Source: Methanomicrobiaceae archaeon
Lineage (GTDB): Archaea; Halobacteriota; Methanomicrobia; Methanomicrobiales; Methanomicrobiaceae
Assembly: GCA_016926855.1 (NCBI GenBank)
Contig: JAFGNT010000004.1
Span: 62,001 to 126,000, forward strand
Length of the DNA stretch: 64,000 nucleotides
Reading direction: 5' to 3'
Shown piece by piece: positions 8,711 to 18,058 of the stretch. The stretch's first letter is position 1, and the number at the start of each line of letters is the position of its first letter. Under the pieces are notes generated by a model that did not search any database, was not told where the DNA came from, and saw only the letters and a list, made by a program, of their open reading frames with translations. The translations under genes were made by a program, and so were the position numbers.

Positions 8711-9160
8711 TTATGCTTGGCTGCCATTTATTTGAGTCTTGTGCTCGTGGCATTGCAGCCCGAGGCGATGAAACGCCGCGATGATATCACGCCGCGGGTC
8801 CGCGGTGCGCCGGAAAAGATGCGAGAGGCAGCGGCAGTCGCTGCACCCGAAGCCTGCCACCGCGTCACCCCCGATCTGTCCTGCAAGCGCGCATTCGAGT
8901 TTTTTATTCGTATAACCGCAGATACAGCCGTCAAGACGGAAATCGGGTGAGAGCAGCAGGGTGTCGATGTGCCAGACAGGGCCCCGGTCCCGGGTCTTCG
9001 CGAGGCGGAAATGCCGCCGCACCCGGGCAAGCCCGCCGGGACCGAGTGCGGATCCGACGTAGATATGCCATCCGGGCCTGAACGTGAGCATGCCGAGGCT
9101 GCCCACACGGCAGGTGCACGCGTGGTTCTCGAAAATAAGACAGTATATTCCTTTATCCAT
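8711..9160 (-). CDS. DUF123 / GIY-YIG-like protein (COG1833)
   Basis: 149-residue archaeal protein of the DUF123 family, annotated as a Uri-type endonuclease because of its GIY-YIG-like core. The start GIYCLIF and the HIYVGSALGPGGLARVRRH segment correspond to the GIY and YIG strands with the following conserved Arg. Later conserved parts are VWHIDTLL and a Cys-rich DGCICGY / GFGCSDCRCLSHLF region that could bind metal. In other archaea the domain can be fused to endonuclease III. The ATG at 9160 overlaps the upstream hydrolase stop by 8 nt (ATGGATAA), so the two are translationally coupled. Nuclease activity is inferred from the fold only. Confidence 0.85.
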   Translation of the reverse strand: MDKGIYCLIFENHACTCRVGSLGMLTFRPGWHIYVGSALGPGGLARVRRHFRLAKTRDRGPVWHIDTLLLSPDFRLDGCICGYTNKKLECALAGQIGGDAVAGFGCSDCRCLSHLFRRTADPRRDIIAAFHRLGLQCHEHKTQINGSQA

Positions 9161-9755
9161 AGGCACCGGTTATCAGGCGGAGTGCTGCGGTAATATGGCG
9201 CCAGCCGCCGGTGGATACCGGTTCACCGTGGCCGGGCCACAGTCCTTCCACCGGAAGTCCGGCAAGCCGTTCGATCGATCTCCTGAGATCGGTAATGCTC
9301 CCGCCGGGAAAATCGAAGCGCCCGAATCCCCCGTCCGTAAAGACCGTATCGCCCGAGATAAGGGTACCGGATTTCTCGTTCCAGAGGCAGATGCTCCCCG
9401 GAGTGTGTCCCGGTGTGTGCAGCACGGTCAGATCTGCGATCGTGTCGCCTTCATCGAGCACACGGTCGGGGATAAGAGGCGGCGTACGCGCCCCGAAGTG
9501 GATGGAGAGATTCAAACCCTCATCAGTAATTCCCTGTGCGTCGCGCCGGTGGATGCAGATCGCCGCGTCGCACATATCCGCGATCTCGCGTACATGCGCG
9601 ATATGGTCGTAGTGGCAGTGGGTGAGTATGATCGTCTCGATTGTGTCCTTATGCTGCCGTACAGCCATCGGGGTGACTCCTGCGTCTACGAGGACCGATC
9701 CGACGACGAAGGCGTTGGCGAAGAACCCCTCGCCCGGGACCCAGGTTACGTGCAT
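9153..9755 (-). CDS. MBL-fold metallo-hydrolase
   Basis: 200-residue metallo-beta-lactamase-fold hydrolase, glyoxalase II-like in size. Metal ligands: THCHYDH (residues 45-51), HTPGHTPGS (His116 region), SGDTVF (Asp136) and the C-terminal PGHGEP. Substrate unknown; proteins of this type hydrolyse thioesters or act on small metabolites. First gene of the operon with DUF123 and the iron-sulfur flavoprotein. Its ATG (9755) lies only 25 bp from the thiC start on the other strand. A longer in-frame reading up to 10310 exists but is antisense to thiC and lacks homology to the fold, so I rejected it. Confidence 0.9.
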   Translation of the reverse strand: MHVTWVPGEGFFANAFVVGSVLVDAGVTPMAVRQHKDTIETIILTHCHYDHIAHVREIADMCDAAICIHRRDAQGITDEGLNLSIHFGARTPPLIPDRVLDEGDTIADLTVLHTPGHTPGSICLWNEKSGTLISGDTVFTDGGFGRFDFPGGSITDLRRSIERLAGLPVEGLWPGHGEPVSTGGWRHITAALRLITGAYG

Positions 9756-9780
9756 GCATGATATTAAGGACTCAGAACAA

Positions 9781-11064
9781 ATGTTTGTTATGCAGTCCCT
9801 GATACGGGAATGCCTTGCCGGTGTTCCTCCTGAAGTGGAAGCGGCGGCCAGGGCGGAGGGTAGTAAACCGCGGAAACTTGCCAAGGCCATCGTTCGCGGG
9901 CGTGTGGTGATCCCGGCTAACCCGCGACGTACGCATCCTCTGGTTCCTATCGGGGATGATTGCGGGGTGAAGGTGAACGTGAACATCGGCACCTCGGGAG
10001 CGCATTGTGATCCGGGTCTGGAGATGGACAAGGCGAGGGCTGCACTCGCGAACGGTGCGGACGCTCTCATGGATCTCTCGACCGGTGGCGATCTCAGGGC
10101 GATGAGGAAAGCGGTCCTCTCCCTCGATACGACCGTCGGCACAGTCCCGGTATACGATGCGGTCCGGCGTGCCGGGAGCGCGGTGGATGTCGATAGCGAC
10201 CTGCTCTTCCGGGTCATCCGGGAGCACTGCCGTGACGGCGTTGACTTTCTTACCCTCCACTGCGGCGTAAATAAAAAAGCGCTTGATGCCCTGAGACAGG
10301 ATCCCCGCACGATGGGTGTTGTCAGCCGGGGCGGTGCGTTCCATGTGGCGATGATGGCTCAAACGGGCGAGGAAAATCCGCTGTACTCCGAGTTTGATTA
10401 CCTGCTCGAGATACTTGCGGAGGAGAATGTCGTTGTCTCCCTCGGTGACGGAATGCGGCCGGGAGCCGTCGTTGACGCGGGCCGCCTAGCAAAAGCAACG
10501 GAGTACCTGACACTCGGTGAACTGGCCCAGCGGGCGCAGGAGGCCGGCGTCCAGCGGATGATTGAGGGGCCGGGCCACATTCCGATCGACCAGATCGGGT
10601 ACAACGTTCGCATGATTAAGGAACTGACCGAGCAGGCGCCCCTGTACCTGCTCGGTCCGCTGGTTACCGATATTGCACCCGGCTATGACCATGTGGTGGC
10701 GGCGATCGGTGGTGCGGTCGCATGTATGCACGGCGCGGATTTTCTCTGTATGGTGTCGCCGTCCGAGCATCTCGCACTTCCCGGTCTGGAAGACATCGAG
10801 GAGGGATGCCGGGTGGCACGGATTGCAGCGCATATCGGGGACTCGGTGCGGCGTAAAAATGCATGGCTTTCGGAAGGTGAGATGCAGATGGCCGAGGCGC
10901 GCCGGAACCTCGACTGGGAGGAGCAGTTCCGGCAGGCGCTCTTCGGCTCTGTCGCCCGCGCCATCCATGAACGGGACGGGGAGATCGACACCTGCTCGAT
11001 GTGCGGAGATCTCTGCGCGGTAAAGATGGTGCGCGATTTTCTTGACGCACCAAAAAAATCCTGA
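9781..11064 (+). CDS. thiC: Phosphomethylpyrimidine synthase ThiC
   Basis: Non-canonical radical SAM enzyme converting aminoimidazole ribotide to hydroxymethylpyrimidine phosphate for thiamine. About 427 residues, the short archaeal form without the long bacterial N-terminus. Visible landmarks are GTSGAHCDPGLEMDKA, ADALMDLSTGGDL, EGPGHIPIDQI, GPLVTDIAPGYDH and the C-terminal cluster motif CSMCGDLC (C-x2-C-x4-C family pattern). The start is either ATG 9781 (AAGGA 10 nt upstream) or ATG 9790 (MQSLIREC, better fit to the family N-terminus). I see no TPP riboswitch upstream; the spacer to the divergent hydrolase is only 25 bp. Methanogens often carry two thiC genes; only this one is in view. Confidence 0.94.
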   Translation: MFVMQSLIRECLAGVPPEVEAAARAEGSKPRKLAKAIVRGRVVIPANPRRTHPLVPIGDDCGVKVNVNIGTSGAHCDPGLEMDKARAALANGADALMDLSTGGDLRAMRKAVLSLDTTVGTVPVYDAVRRAGSAVDVDSDLLFRVIREHCRDGVDFLTLHCGVNKKALDALRQDPRTMGVVSRGGAFHVAMMAQTGEENPLYSEFDYLLEILAEENVVVSLGDGMRPGAVVDAGRLAKATEYLTLGELAQRAQEAGVQRMIEGPGHIPIDQIGYNVRMIKELTEQAPLYLLGPLVTDIAPGYDHVVAAIGGAVACMHGADFLCMVSPSEHLALPGLEDIEEGCRVARIAAHIGDSVRRKNAWLSEGEMQMAEARRNLDWEEQFRQALFGSVARAIHERDGEIDTCSMCGDLCAVKMVRDFLDAPKKS

Positions 11065-11065
11065 A

Positions 11066-11464
11066 TCATTCTTTTTTCCGGGCAAGCGCGAGAATACGAA
11101 CCGCAAGGTATGCCGCATTCGCACCGTTGCCGATGCCGACACAGGCGACCGGCACACCGGCAGGCATCTGTGCAATGGAAAGCAGTGCATCGATACCCAT
11201 GAGCGTTCCCGCGACCGGCACGCCGATCACCGGTTTATCGGTACGGGCTGCAACCACACCGGGCAGAGCGGCCGAAAGGCCCGCAATGGTAATGAAGAGG
11301 CTGCAGTCCGCGTTTCGCACATAGTCGTCGAGCCGGTCGGGATCACGGTGTGCGGAGAGAACGACAAAATCGTAGCTTATGCCGTGGTCCTCAAGCACCA
11401 AAAACGCTTTTTCCGCTACCGGCAGGTCCGAGTCAGAGCCCGCAATAATTGCAACGGTTGCCAT
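11066..11464 (-). CDS. purE: PurE, phosphoribosylaminoimidazole carboxylase / CAIR mutase
   Basis: Purine biosynthesis enzyme, 132 residues, single PurE domain. Typical motifs: [12 protein letters not shown] (residues 9-20), SAHRDPDRL (37-45), [16 protein letters not shown] (57-73) and [19 protein letters not shown]. The missing purK partner is not in the window, so I cannot say whether it uses N5-CAIR or AIR plus CO2. Start ATG at 11464; a longer in-frame reading to 11980 is antisense to the aminotransferase gene and is rejected. Convergent with thiC, one base apart; divergent from the class V aminotransferase across 54 bp that hold TATA-like sequence for both (TTATATG / CATATAAG). Confidence 0.93.
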   Translation of the reverse strand: MATVAIIAGSDSDLPVAEKAFLVLEDHGISYDFVVLSAHRDPDRLDDYVRNADCSLFITIAGLSAALPGVVAARTDKPVIGVPVAGTLMGIDALLSIAQMPAGVPVACVGIGNGANAAYLAVRILALARKKE

Positions 11465-11518
11465 GGTATGCCATCCACTTATATGCTGCTCAATGAATAT
11501 AGTATGGGCTGATTTCGG

Positions 11519-13107
<1,589 letters not shown>

Positions 13108-13164
13108 GACGATGGGCAGGTATTATACGCACACACTTGAAAACTGGATAAGGGAGAGATTGTC

Positions 13165-13572
13165 ATGGCAATAAAGCTTGGATTTGTAGTCTCGGAATTT
13201 AACCGGGACCTGACCTATATGATGGAAATTGAGGGTGAAGAGCATGCAAAGTTTCTTGGTGCCGAGGTGACTGAGCGCCTGTACGTCCCGGGTGCGTACG
13301 ACATGCCCCTTGCAATTAAAAAGCTCCTGACAGACGGCAACGTCGATGCGGTCGTGACGATCGGCTGCGTCATCGAGGGAGCAACCCAGCATGACGAGAT
13401 CGTCGTGCAGCACGCGGCGAGGAAAATTATCGATCTCTCGCTTGAGTACAACAAACCTGTTGCACTCGGGATATCGGGCCCCGGCATGACCCGCCTGGAA
13501 GCGTCCGAGCGCATCGATTACGCCCGGCGTGCCGTTGAATCGGCTGTAAAAATGGTCCAGCGATTGAAATGA
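13165..13572 (+). CDS. ribH: 6,7-dimethyl-8-ribityllumazine synthase (RibH)
   Basis: Lumazine synthase, 135 residues, normal for the archaeal form. Motifs: [42 protein letters not shown] with the catalytic His in QHDE, and [12 protein letters not shown]. The ATG at 13165 is preceded by AAGGGAGAG. Overlaps the aspartate aminotransferase start by 4 nt, so it belongs to one transcription unit starting at the class V aminotransferase. Confidence 0.95.
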   Translation: MAIKLGFVVSEFNRDLTYMMEIEGEEHAKFLGAEVTERLYVPGAYDMPLAIKKLLTDGNVDAVVTIGCVIEGATQHDEIVVQHAARKIIDLSLEYNKPVALGISGPGMTRLEASERIDYARRAVESAVKMVQRLK

Positions 13573-14708
13573 GGCCACTGTCCGACAAGATCGCGGATAT
13601 CGTGCCGTCGGCGACTATCGAGATCTCGGACACGGCAAAGCGGATGAAGCGGGAGGGAACCGACGTGATCTCCCTCTCGATTGGTGAACCCGACTTTGCC
13701 ACTCCGGCGCATATCACTGCGGCCTGCATTGACGCACTATACCGCGGGGAAACTCATTATGCACCGAGTGCCGGGATTCCGGAGCTTCTTTCGGCCATTG
13801 CTGATAAAATCACCCGGGAAAATGGTATCCCTGCCTCCCCGGACAACGTCATTGTCTCCTGCGGAGCAAAAAATGCGATATACGAGGCGATGGAGGCAGT
13901 GCTCAATCCGGGAGACGAGGTCATCCTCCTCGATCCCTGCTGGGTGTCCTATCAGCCGTGTGTCCAGATCGCCGGGGGTACCGCAATCCATCATCCCCTC
14001 AACGCAACGACGTTCCAGATCGATGACACGCTCCTTGAGCGTATTACACCGGACACACGGATGATTGTGGTTAATTCACCGTCGAATCCCTCCGGGGCCG
14101 TGCTTGACACGGCATCGATGCGGTTCGTCGCCGATATCTGCACCGATCACGATCTGATCGCCATATCGGACGAAATCTACGAAAAACTCGTCTACGATGT
14201 TGCGCACCTGTCACTCGCCGCCTTCGATGGCATGCAGGAGAGAACCGTTACTGTCAACGGATTTTCCAAGGCATATGCGATGACGGGATGGCGTGTCGGT
14301 TATGCCGTCGCTCCGGACGCGATTATCCGCCAGATGGTGAAGGTGCAGCAGCATACGATCAGCCACCCGACAACATTTGCGATGTGGGGCGCGGTGGCTG
14401 CTCTGGAGGGTGATCAGGCATGTGTCGAAGTGATGCGGCAGTCGTTCGATGAACGCCGCCGGTTTATACTGGATGAACTTTCCCGAATGGGCTTTCATGT
14501 GGCGCCTGCCGACGGTGCTTTTTACGCTTTTGTGAAAGTGCCGGGTGATGATATGGATGTGGCGCGGGACTGGCTTCACAACGGTCTTGTGGCGGTCACT
14601 CCCGGGTCCGCGTTCCGTGCCCCCGGCTGGCTCCGTATCTCGTATGCGGCGGATCGCGAAACCCTCCGCGAGGCGATGGTCCGGATTAACACCCGCATCG
14701 CTCGCTGA
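13569..14708 (+). CDS. Aspartate aminotransferase (class I/II, AspB type)
   Basis: PLP-dependent aminotransferase, 379 residues. Motifs: [12 protein letters not shown], the [18 protein letters not shown] stretch, [10 protein letters not shown], the cofactor Asp/Tyr in [13 protein letters not shown], the Schiff-base lysine in [16 protein letters not shown], and the substrate-carboxylate Arg in GWLRISYA. Most similar in appearance to the AspB/AspC prokaryotic group; another amino donor cannot be excluded. Last gene of the apparent unit class V aminotransferase-ribC-ribH-aspB; a sensor gene follows 22 bp later in the same direction. Confidence 0.92.
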   Translation: MRPLSDKIADIVPSATIEISDTAKRMKREGTDVISLSIGEPDFATPAHITAACIDALYRGETHYAPSAGIPELLSAIADKITRENGIPASPDNVIVSCGAKNAIYEAMEAVLNPGDEVILLDPCWVSYQPCVQIAGGTAIHHPLNATTFQIDDTLLERITPDTRMIVVNSPSNPSGAVLDTASMRFVADICTDHDLIAISDEIYEKLVYDVAHLSLAAFDGMQERTVTVNGFSKAYAMTGWRVGYAVAPDAIIRQMVKVQQHTISHPTTFAMWGAVAALEGDQACVEVMRQSFDERRRFILDELSRMGFHVAPADGAFYAFVKVPGDDMDVARDWLHNGLVAVTPGSAFRAPGWLRISYAADRETLREAMVRINTRIAR

Positions 14709-14730
14709 TGCGCTCAGACTCCTGATAATT

Positions 14731-16194
14731 ATGAGATCTTCACGTCCCGCTACACACCGTGCGCGCCGCCCGCTCATGCGATTGCGCGGCTATCAGGCGC
14801 TATTCCTGTTCCTGTTCCTGTTCCTCATCGTGCCCCCCGTTGCGGCGGACGATGCTCTCTCCGACACGGGATACAGCGTACTCGTCCTGCATTCTTATCA
14901 TGAGGGATATGCATGGACCGACAGCGTATCCGCCGGTATCAGGTCGGTGACCGGATCAGCTGAAATACCGATCGTACTCTCGTTTGAATACATGGACTCT
15001 GCGGGGAGCAGCGGGGAGGGATATTTCCGGATACTCCACGATTATTACAACGTTGTGTATTCGGGAAGAAACTTTGATGCAATCATCGCCTCGGATGATA
15101 CTGCCTTCCGGTTCCTCTCGCTTTACCACGCGTCTTTGTTTCCGGATACACCGGTCATTTTCTGCGGTGTAACATTCCCTGACGAAACCGCACTGGACGG
15201 ATGGGATGACTGCACCGGCGTCGTGCAGGAGGTAACTATCCGTGAAACGCTGGATGCCGCACTCGCCCTTCAGCCCGAAGCACGGCACCTTATGGTCATC
15301 AATGACCGCTCTCCGACAGGAATATCACAGAAAGAGCAGCTTTCCAATCTGCTGCCGGTATACGACTCCCGGATCGACATGGCATACATCGACGATATGA
15401 CGCTCGAGGGGGTGAAGTCAACCGTTCGCGGAGTCACGGATGATACCATCATTCTCCTTTTAGCCTTTACTCCCGATACCTCCGGTACATATTTTGACTA
15501 TTCCGGGGGCATTGAGGCGATTGCCGCGGCTTCTCCGGTCGCGGTATACACGGTCCGGGAGGATTATCTCGGTCTGGGAACTGTCGGGGGGAAACTCACC
15601 GACGGCATGTTTCGCGGTGAGGCTGCCGCGGAGCTCACCCGGAGAGTGCTCCGCGGTGAGAGTGCATCAACGATTCCTGTCGTACGTGTTGCTAAAAACC
15701 GGTGGATTTTCGATTATGAGGTGATGCAGCGATTCGGCATCAGTGAGGCGTCCCTCCCTTCAAACAGCGAAATCATCAACCGTCCGCCGGGTATCATTCC
15801 GGTGGACATCAGGGTCTACTGGAGTGCGATTGTCGGGATCGTAATGCTTGGGAGTGCCGTCGTCATGCTCGGCATCAGTCTTCGAAGGCAGAAACGGGCG
15901 GAGAAGGCACTCCGGGACAGCAGGGAGATGCTGGCGGAGCTTGCAGGCGAACAGCACACCGCTCTCCTGCAGATTGAAAAAAATCTCGAGCAGATGGCAA
16001 TCCTGAACGATCATATCAGAAACCCCCTGACGATTATTGTCGGGCTCGTGGATCTGCAGGGCGGGAAGATACGGGACACGGTGCTGGAGCAGGCAGCAGA
16101 GATTGACAGCATCATCAACAAGCTCGATGTGGGCTGGCTCGAATCGGAAAAAATCCGGGAATTCCTCAAAAAACACCATCCCGGAAACGAATGA
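14731..16194 (+). CDS. Membrane sensor with ABC substrate-binding-like ectodomain and orphan H-box module
   Basis: 487-residue sensor. Signal peptide or TM at about 16-38 (a run of Leu/Phe), an extracytoplasmic domain like the ABC-transporter substrate-binding family found in sensor kinases (VLVLHSYHEGYAWTDSV, about 50-330), a second TM helix (about 375-397), a short coiled coil, then the C-terminal module NDHIRNPLTIIVG with His428 in the H-box position and a GWLESEKIREFL end. No ATPase domain (N or G box) follows: the protein stops about 60 residues after the His. Start ATG at 14731, 22 bp after the aminotransferase gene. One of five proteins in the window sharing this C-terminal module. Ligand and output are unknown. 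Confidence 0.85.
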   Translation: MRSSRPATHRARRPLMRLRGYQALFLFLFLFLIVPPVAADDALSDTGYSVLVLHSYHEGYAWTDSVSAGIRSVTGSAEIPIVLSFEYMDSAGSSGEGYFRILHDYYNVVYSGRNFDAIIASDDTAFRFLSLYHASLFPDTPVIFCGVTFPDETALDGWDDCTGVVQEVTIRETLDAALALQPEARHLMVINDRSPTGISQKEQLSNLLPVYDSRIDMAYIDDMTLEGVKSTVRGVTDDTIILLLAFTPDTSGTYFDYSGGIEAIAAASPVAVYTVREDYLGLGTVGGKLTDGMFRGEAAAELTRRVLRGESASTIPVVRVAKNRWIFDYEVMQRFGISEASLPSNSEIINRPPGIIPVDIRVYWSAIVGIVMLGSAVVMLGISLRRQKRAEKALRDSREMLAELAGEQHTALLQIEKNLEQMAILNDHIRNPLTIIVGLVDLQGGKIRDTVLEQAAEIDSIINKLDVGWLESEKIREFLKKHHPGNE

Positions 16195-16202
16195 CATCTC
16201 CA

Positions 16203-16233
16203 CGGTAGCGCTACCGCCGGAGGATTAACCTCC
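16203..16233. promoter_or_regulatory. Two inverted repeats upstream of FilR1-like regulator
   Basis: A perfect 14-bp palindrome CGGTAGCGCTACCG (16203-16216) is followed at once by GGAGG-ATTAA-CCTCC (16219-16233). They lie between the sensor stop and the regulator start, without a T-run. Possible autoregulatory operator; could instead be an mRNA 3' hairpin of the sensor gene. Confidence 0.4.
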
Positions 16234-16290
16234 CTTTCTGTGGCCATCCCGAAAGTCTTAAAGACTCCGCGGCAGGAATATCTATTGCTC

Positions 16291-17049
16291 ATGGATATTG
16301 CAGATCTCATGAAGACATTTTCCAGCAGCCGACGGATGGAAGTTCTTGAATCGCTTCTGAGAGGGGAGACGCGTGATGAGATAAAGGAGAGAGTGCCGAC
16401 ATCCACTTTTGCGTTCACGCTCGACTACCTCAAAAAAGAGGGGCTTGCCGAGGTTGTTGCGGGTGATGTTGTCGTTACTGACCGGGGTCGTGCATATTTA
16501 CTTATCTTTGACCAGTTCAGAAAGTCCGTCTCGACCCTCGAAAGCCTGTATGATACTTTTTTTGATCATTCTATTTATTTTCCCGATGAATTTTTGCCCC
16601 GTCTGTATGAGATTGCCGACTCTGAGATCGTCGCTTCCGAACCCTCGAACGTCCTTAAACCACACCGGGTGTTTTTTGAAAACATCAGCAAGTCACGGAT
16701 GATCATGGGCGTGGCACCTCTGCTGTTTCCTGACTATCCGGAATTTTTTTCGGCACTGACAGGTCAGATCGATGAAATATCCCTCGTCGTCACCCAGGAG
16801 ATCTATGACATCATCTCCGGGTACCCGGCGATTCATAACGAATCGGTGGAGATTTATGTGATCGACGAGAGCCCGAAGATCGCTTTTACCGTCACGGACC
16901 GTTTTCTGTCGATCGGATTCTTCTACCGGTCGGGTAACTATGATTTTACCCGTGATCTCGTCTCAACATCTCCCGAGGCCATTCGTTTTGGCAGGGATTT
17001 GTTTGATTATTACGTCAAAAAGGCCCGGATAATGGAGAAACCTCCATAG
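16291..17049 (+). CDS. Winged-helix transcriptional regulator, FilR1 middle-domain (DUF1724) type
   Basis: 252-residue archaeal regulator. An N-terminal winged helix (about 1-70: LMKTFSSSRRMEVLESLLRG, then a helix pair ending in VVVTDRGRAY) is followed by the effector-like FilR1 middle domain (about 100-250: LPRLYEIADSEIVASEP, HRVFFENISKSR, GVAPLLFPDYPEFF). In Methanosarcinales FilR1 was linked to control of filament/methanogenesis genes; ligand unknown. ATG 16291 begins just before the HTH; an in-frame GTG at 16240 is possible. Two inverted repeats lie just upstream. Its 3' end overlaps the convergent UbiA gene by 40 bp. Confidence 0.85.
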   Translation: MDIADLMKTFSSSRRMEVLESLLRGETRDEIKERVPTSTFAFTLDYLKKEGLAEVVAGDVVVTDRGRAYLLIFDQFRKSVSTLESLYDTFFDHSIYFPDEFLPRLYEIADSEIVASEPSNVLKPHRVFFENISKSRMIMGVAPLLFPDYPEFFSALTGQIDEISLVVTQEIYDIISGYPAIHNESVEIYVIDESPKIAFTVTDRFLSIGFFYRSGNYDFTRDLVSTSPEAIRFGRDLFDYYVKKARIMEKPP

Positions 17050-17846
17050 AATAACCATTCTCCGTCCACGAGCACATTTCTCCACGCTGCATATCCCGTT
17101 GTATAGAGAAGGATATACCCGCTGGTATGCAGGCCGCTCAGAAGAAGAACATCCGTACCGGTGGACAGGTTTGTATACCAGATAGCGAGCATGGCGACAT
17201 GGACAAGCACGGTCAAGACGATGAGCAGTGTACGGAGGCGTCCGAGAGAGAGTACGGTAGGAAGCGTCCGGATACCCGCCGCCCTGTCGGCATCGATGTC
17301 CCGTACGTCATAGACGGTGGTATTGACGAAGCTTTTTATGAAGAAGAACACATATACCAGCAAAGCGGCGGGATCAAACCGGCCTATCAGAACGACGAGC
17401 AGAACGGACCAGGTCAGGCCGACAACAGCGTTTTTTACGCCTGCTCCTCCTTTGAGGCGGAAACCGGCAATCCCCTTGCTATATGCGTAGGCGATCAGGA
17501 ACGGGGACAGGAGTGCCGGTGATGGCCACAGAACAAAGCAGAGGACAAAGCTGATCAGGGTAAGTGTGATAAGCATTTTCCGCATCTGTCCGCTTCTCTC
17601 CTGGTCTTCGCTGTTCGGAACGGCACGATCGAAGGCATATGCAGAAAACGTGATCAGCCCGCCCACCGCCACTGCGGCGAAGGACACAGGCATCCCGAGA
17701 AATACCTCAGCAAAATATACTTTCAGGGATCCTGAAAGCGAAACGATGAGAATTGATGTTATCAGGGCGAGTGACTGGGTGAATTCGGGAGTGAAAGGAG
17801 TCACCCGTGAAAAACGGAATCGATGTGACTGGTGAACAACAGGCAT
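17010..17846 (-). CDS. UbiA-family prenyltransferase
   Basis: Integral membrane protein of 278 residues with about seven to nine hydrophobic helices. The second Asp-rich, Mg-diphosphate motif is clear (TTVYDVRDIDADRAAGIRTLP, about 175-195). The first motif is unusual: AYAFDRAVPNSED in place of the common NDxxDxxxD. Members make archaeal lipids (digeranylgeranylglyceryl phosphate) or prenylated quinones and haems; the atypical first motif makes the lipid-synthesis assignment uncertain. Start ATG 17846. It diverges from the PAS gene at 18059 across a spacer filled with 19-bp repeats. Confidence 0.85.
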   Translation of the reverse strand: MPVVHQSHRFRFSRVTPFTPEFTQSLALITSILIVSLSGSLKVYFAEVFLGMPVSFAAVAVGGLITFSAYAFDRAVPNSEDQERSGQMRKMLITLTLISFVLCFVLWPSPALLSPFLIAYAYSKGIAGFRLKGGAGVKNAVVGLTWSVLLVVLIGRFDPAALLVYVFFFIKSFVNTTVYDVRDIDADRAAGIRTLPTVLSLGRLRTLLIVLTVLVHVAMLAIWYTNLSTGTDVLLLSGLHTSGYILLYTTGYAAWRNVLVDGEWLFYGGFSIIRAFLT

Positions 17847-17896
17847 ACGGTGGTACGTTTAAAAGCCTGAGAAATATTCCATTCGCATCAGGCAAC

Positions 17897-17972
17897 TCCA
17901 ATAGTACTGGATTTTTCCAATAGTACTGGAAATTTCCAACGAATCTGAATTTTTCCAAAAGGCTTAAAATAT
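17897..17972. repeat. Four tandem 19-bp-phased repeats (TCCAA...) in divergent promoter region
   Basis: TCCAA recurs at 17897, 17916, 17935 and 17954, exactly 19 bp apart. Units 1 and 2 share TCCAATAGTACTGGA; unit 3 keeps TCCAA-n5-CTGAATTTT; unit 4 keeps TCCAAAAGG and AT-rich tail. A further relative, TTCCAATGTACTACAGGA, lies at 18010. Nineteen bp is close to two helical turns, so bound proteins would sit on one DNA face. Looks like a cooperative operator between UbiA and the PAS sensor. Confidence 0.7.
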
Positions 17973-17991
17973 CCCTGCATTTTTAAAAGAA

Positions 17992-18007
17992 AGCGATATA
18001 TATCGCT
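17992..18007. promoter_or_regulatory. 16-bp perfect palindrome AGCGATATATATCGCT
   Basis: Self-complementary over 16 bp, with a TATATA core, 52 bp before the ATG at 18059. It could be the TATA box of the PAS gene embedded in an operator half-site pair. Confidence 0.5.
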
Positions 18008-18058
18008 ATTTCCAATGTACTACAGGAAGTATACAGGATCGCCGTTGGTGCAACACTT

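Noticed and set aside
9756-9780. TPP riboswitch upstream of thiC
   Set aside because: Only 25 bp separate the two divergent start codons, too short for a THI element, and no CUGAGA-type core is present.
9756-10310. N-terminal extension of the MBL hydrolase frame
   Set aside because: Antisense to thiC; hydrolase homology begins only at MHVTWVPGEG (9755).
17897-17972. Short CRISPR-like array
   Set aside because: Repeat units are 19 bp, contiguous, without spacers and diverging; no cas genes nearby.
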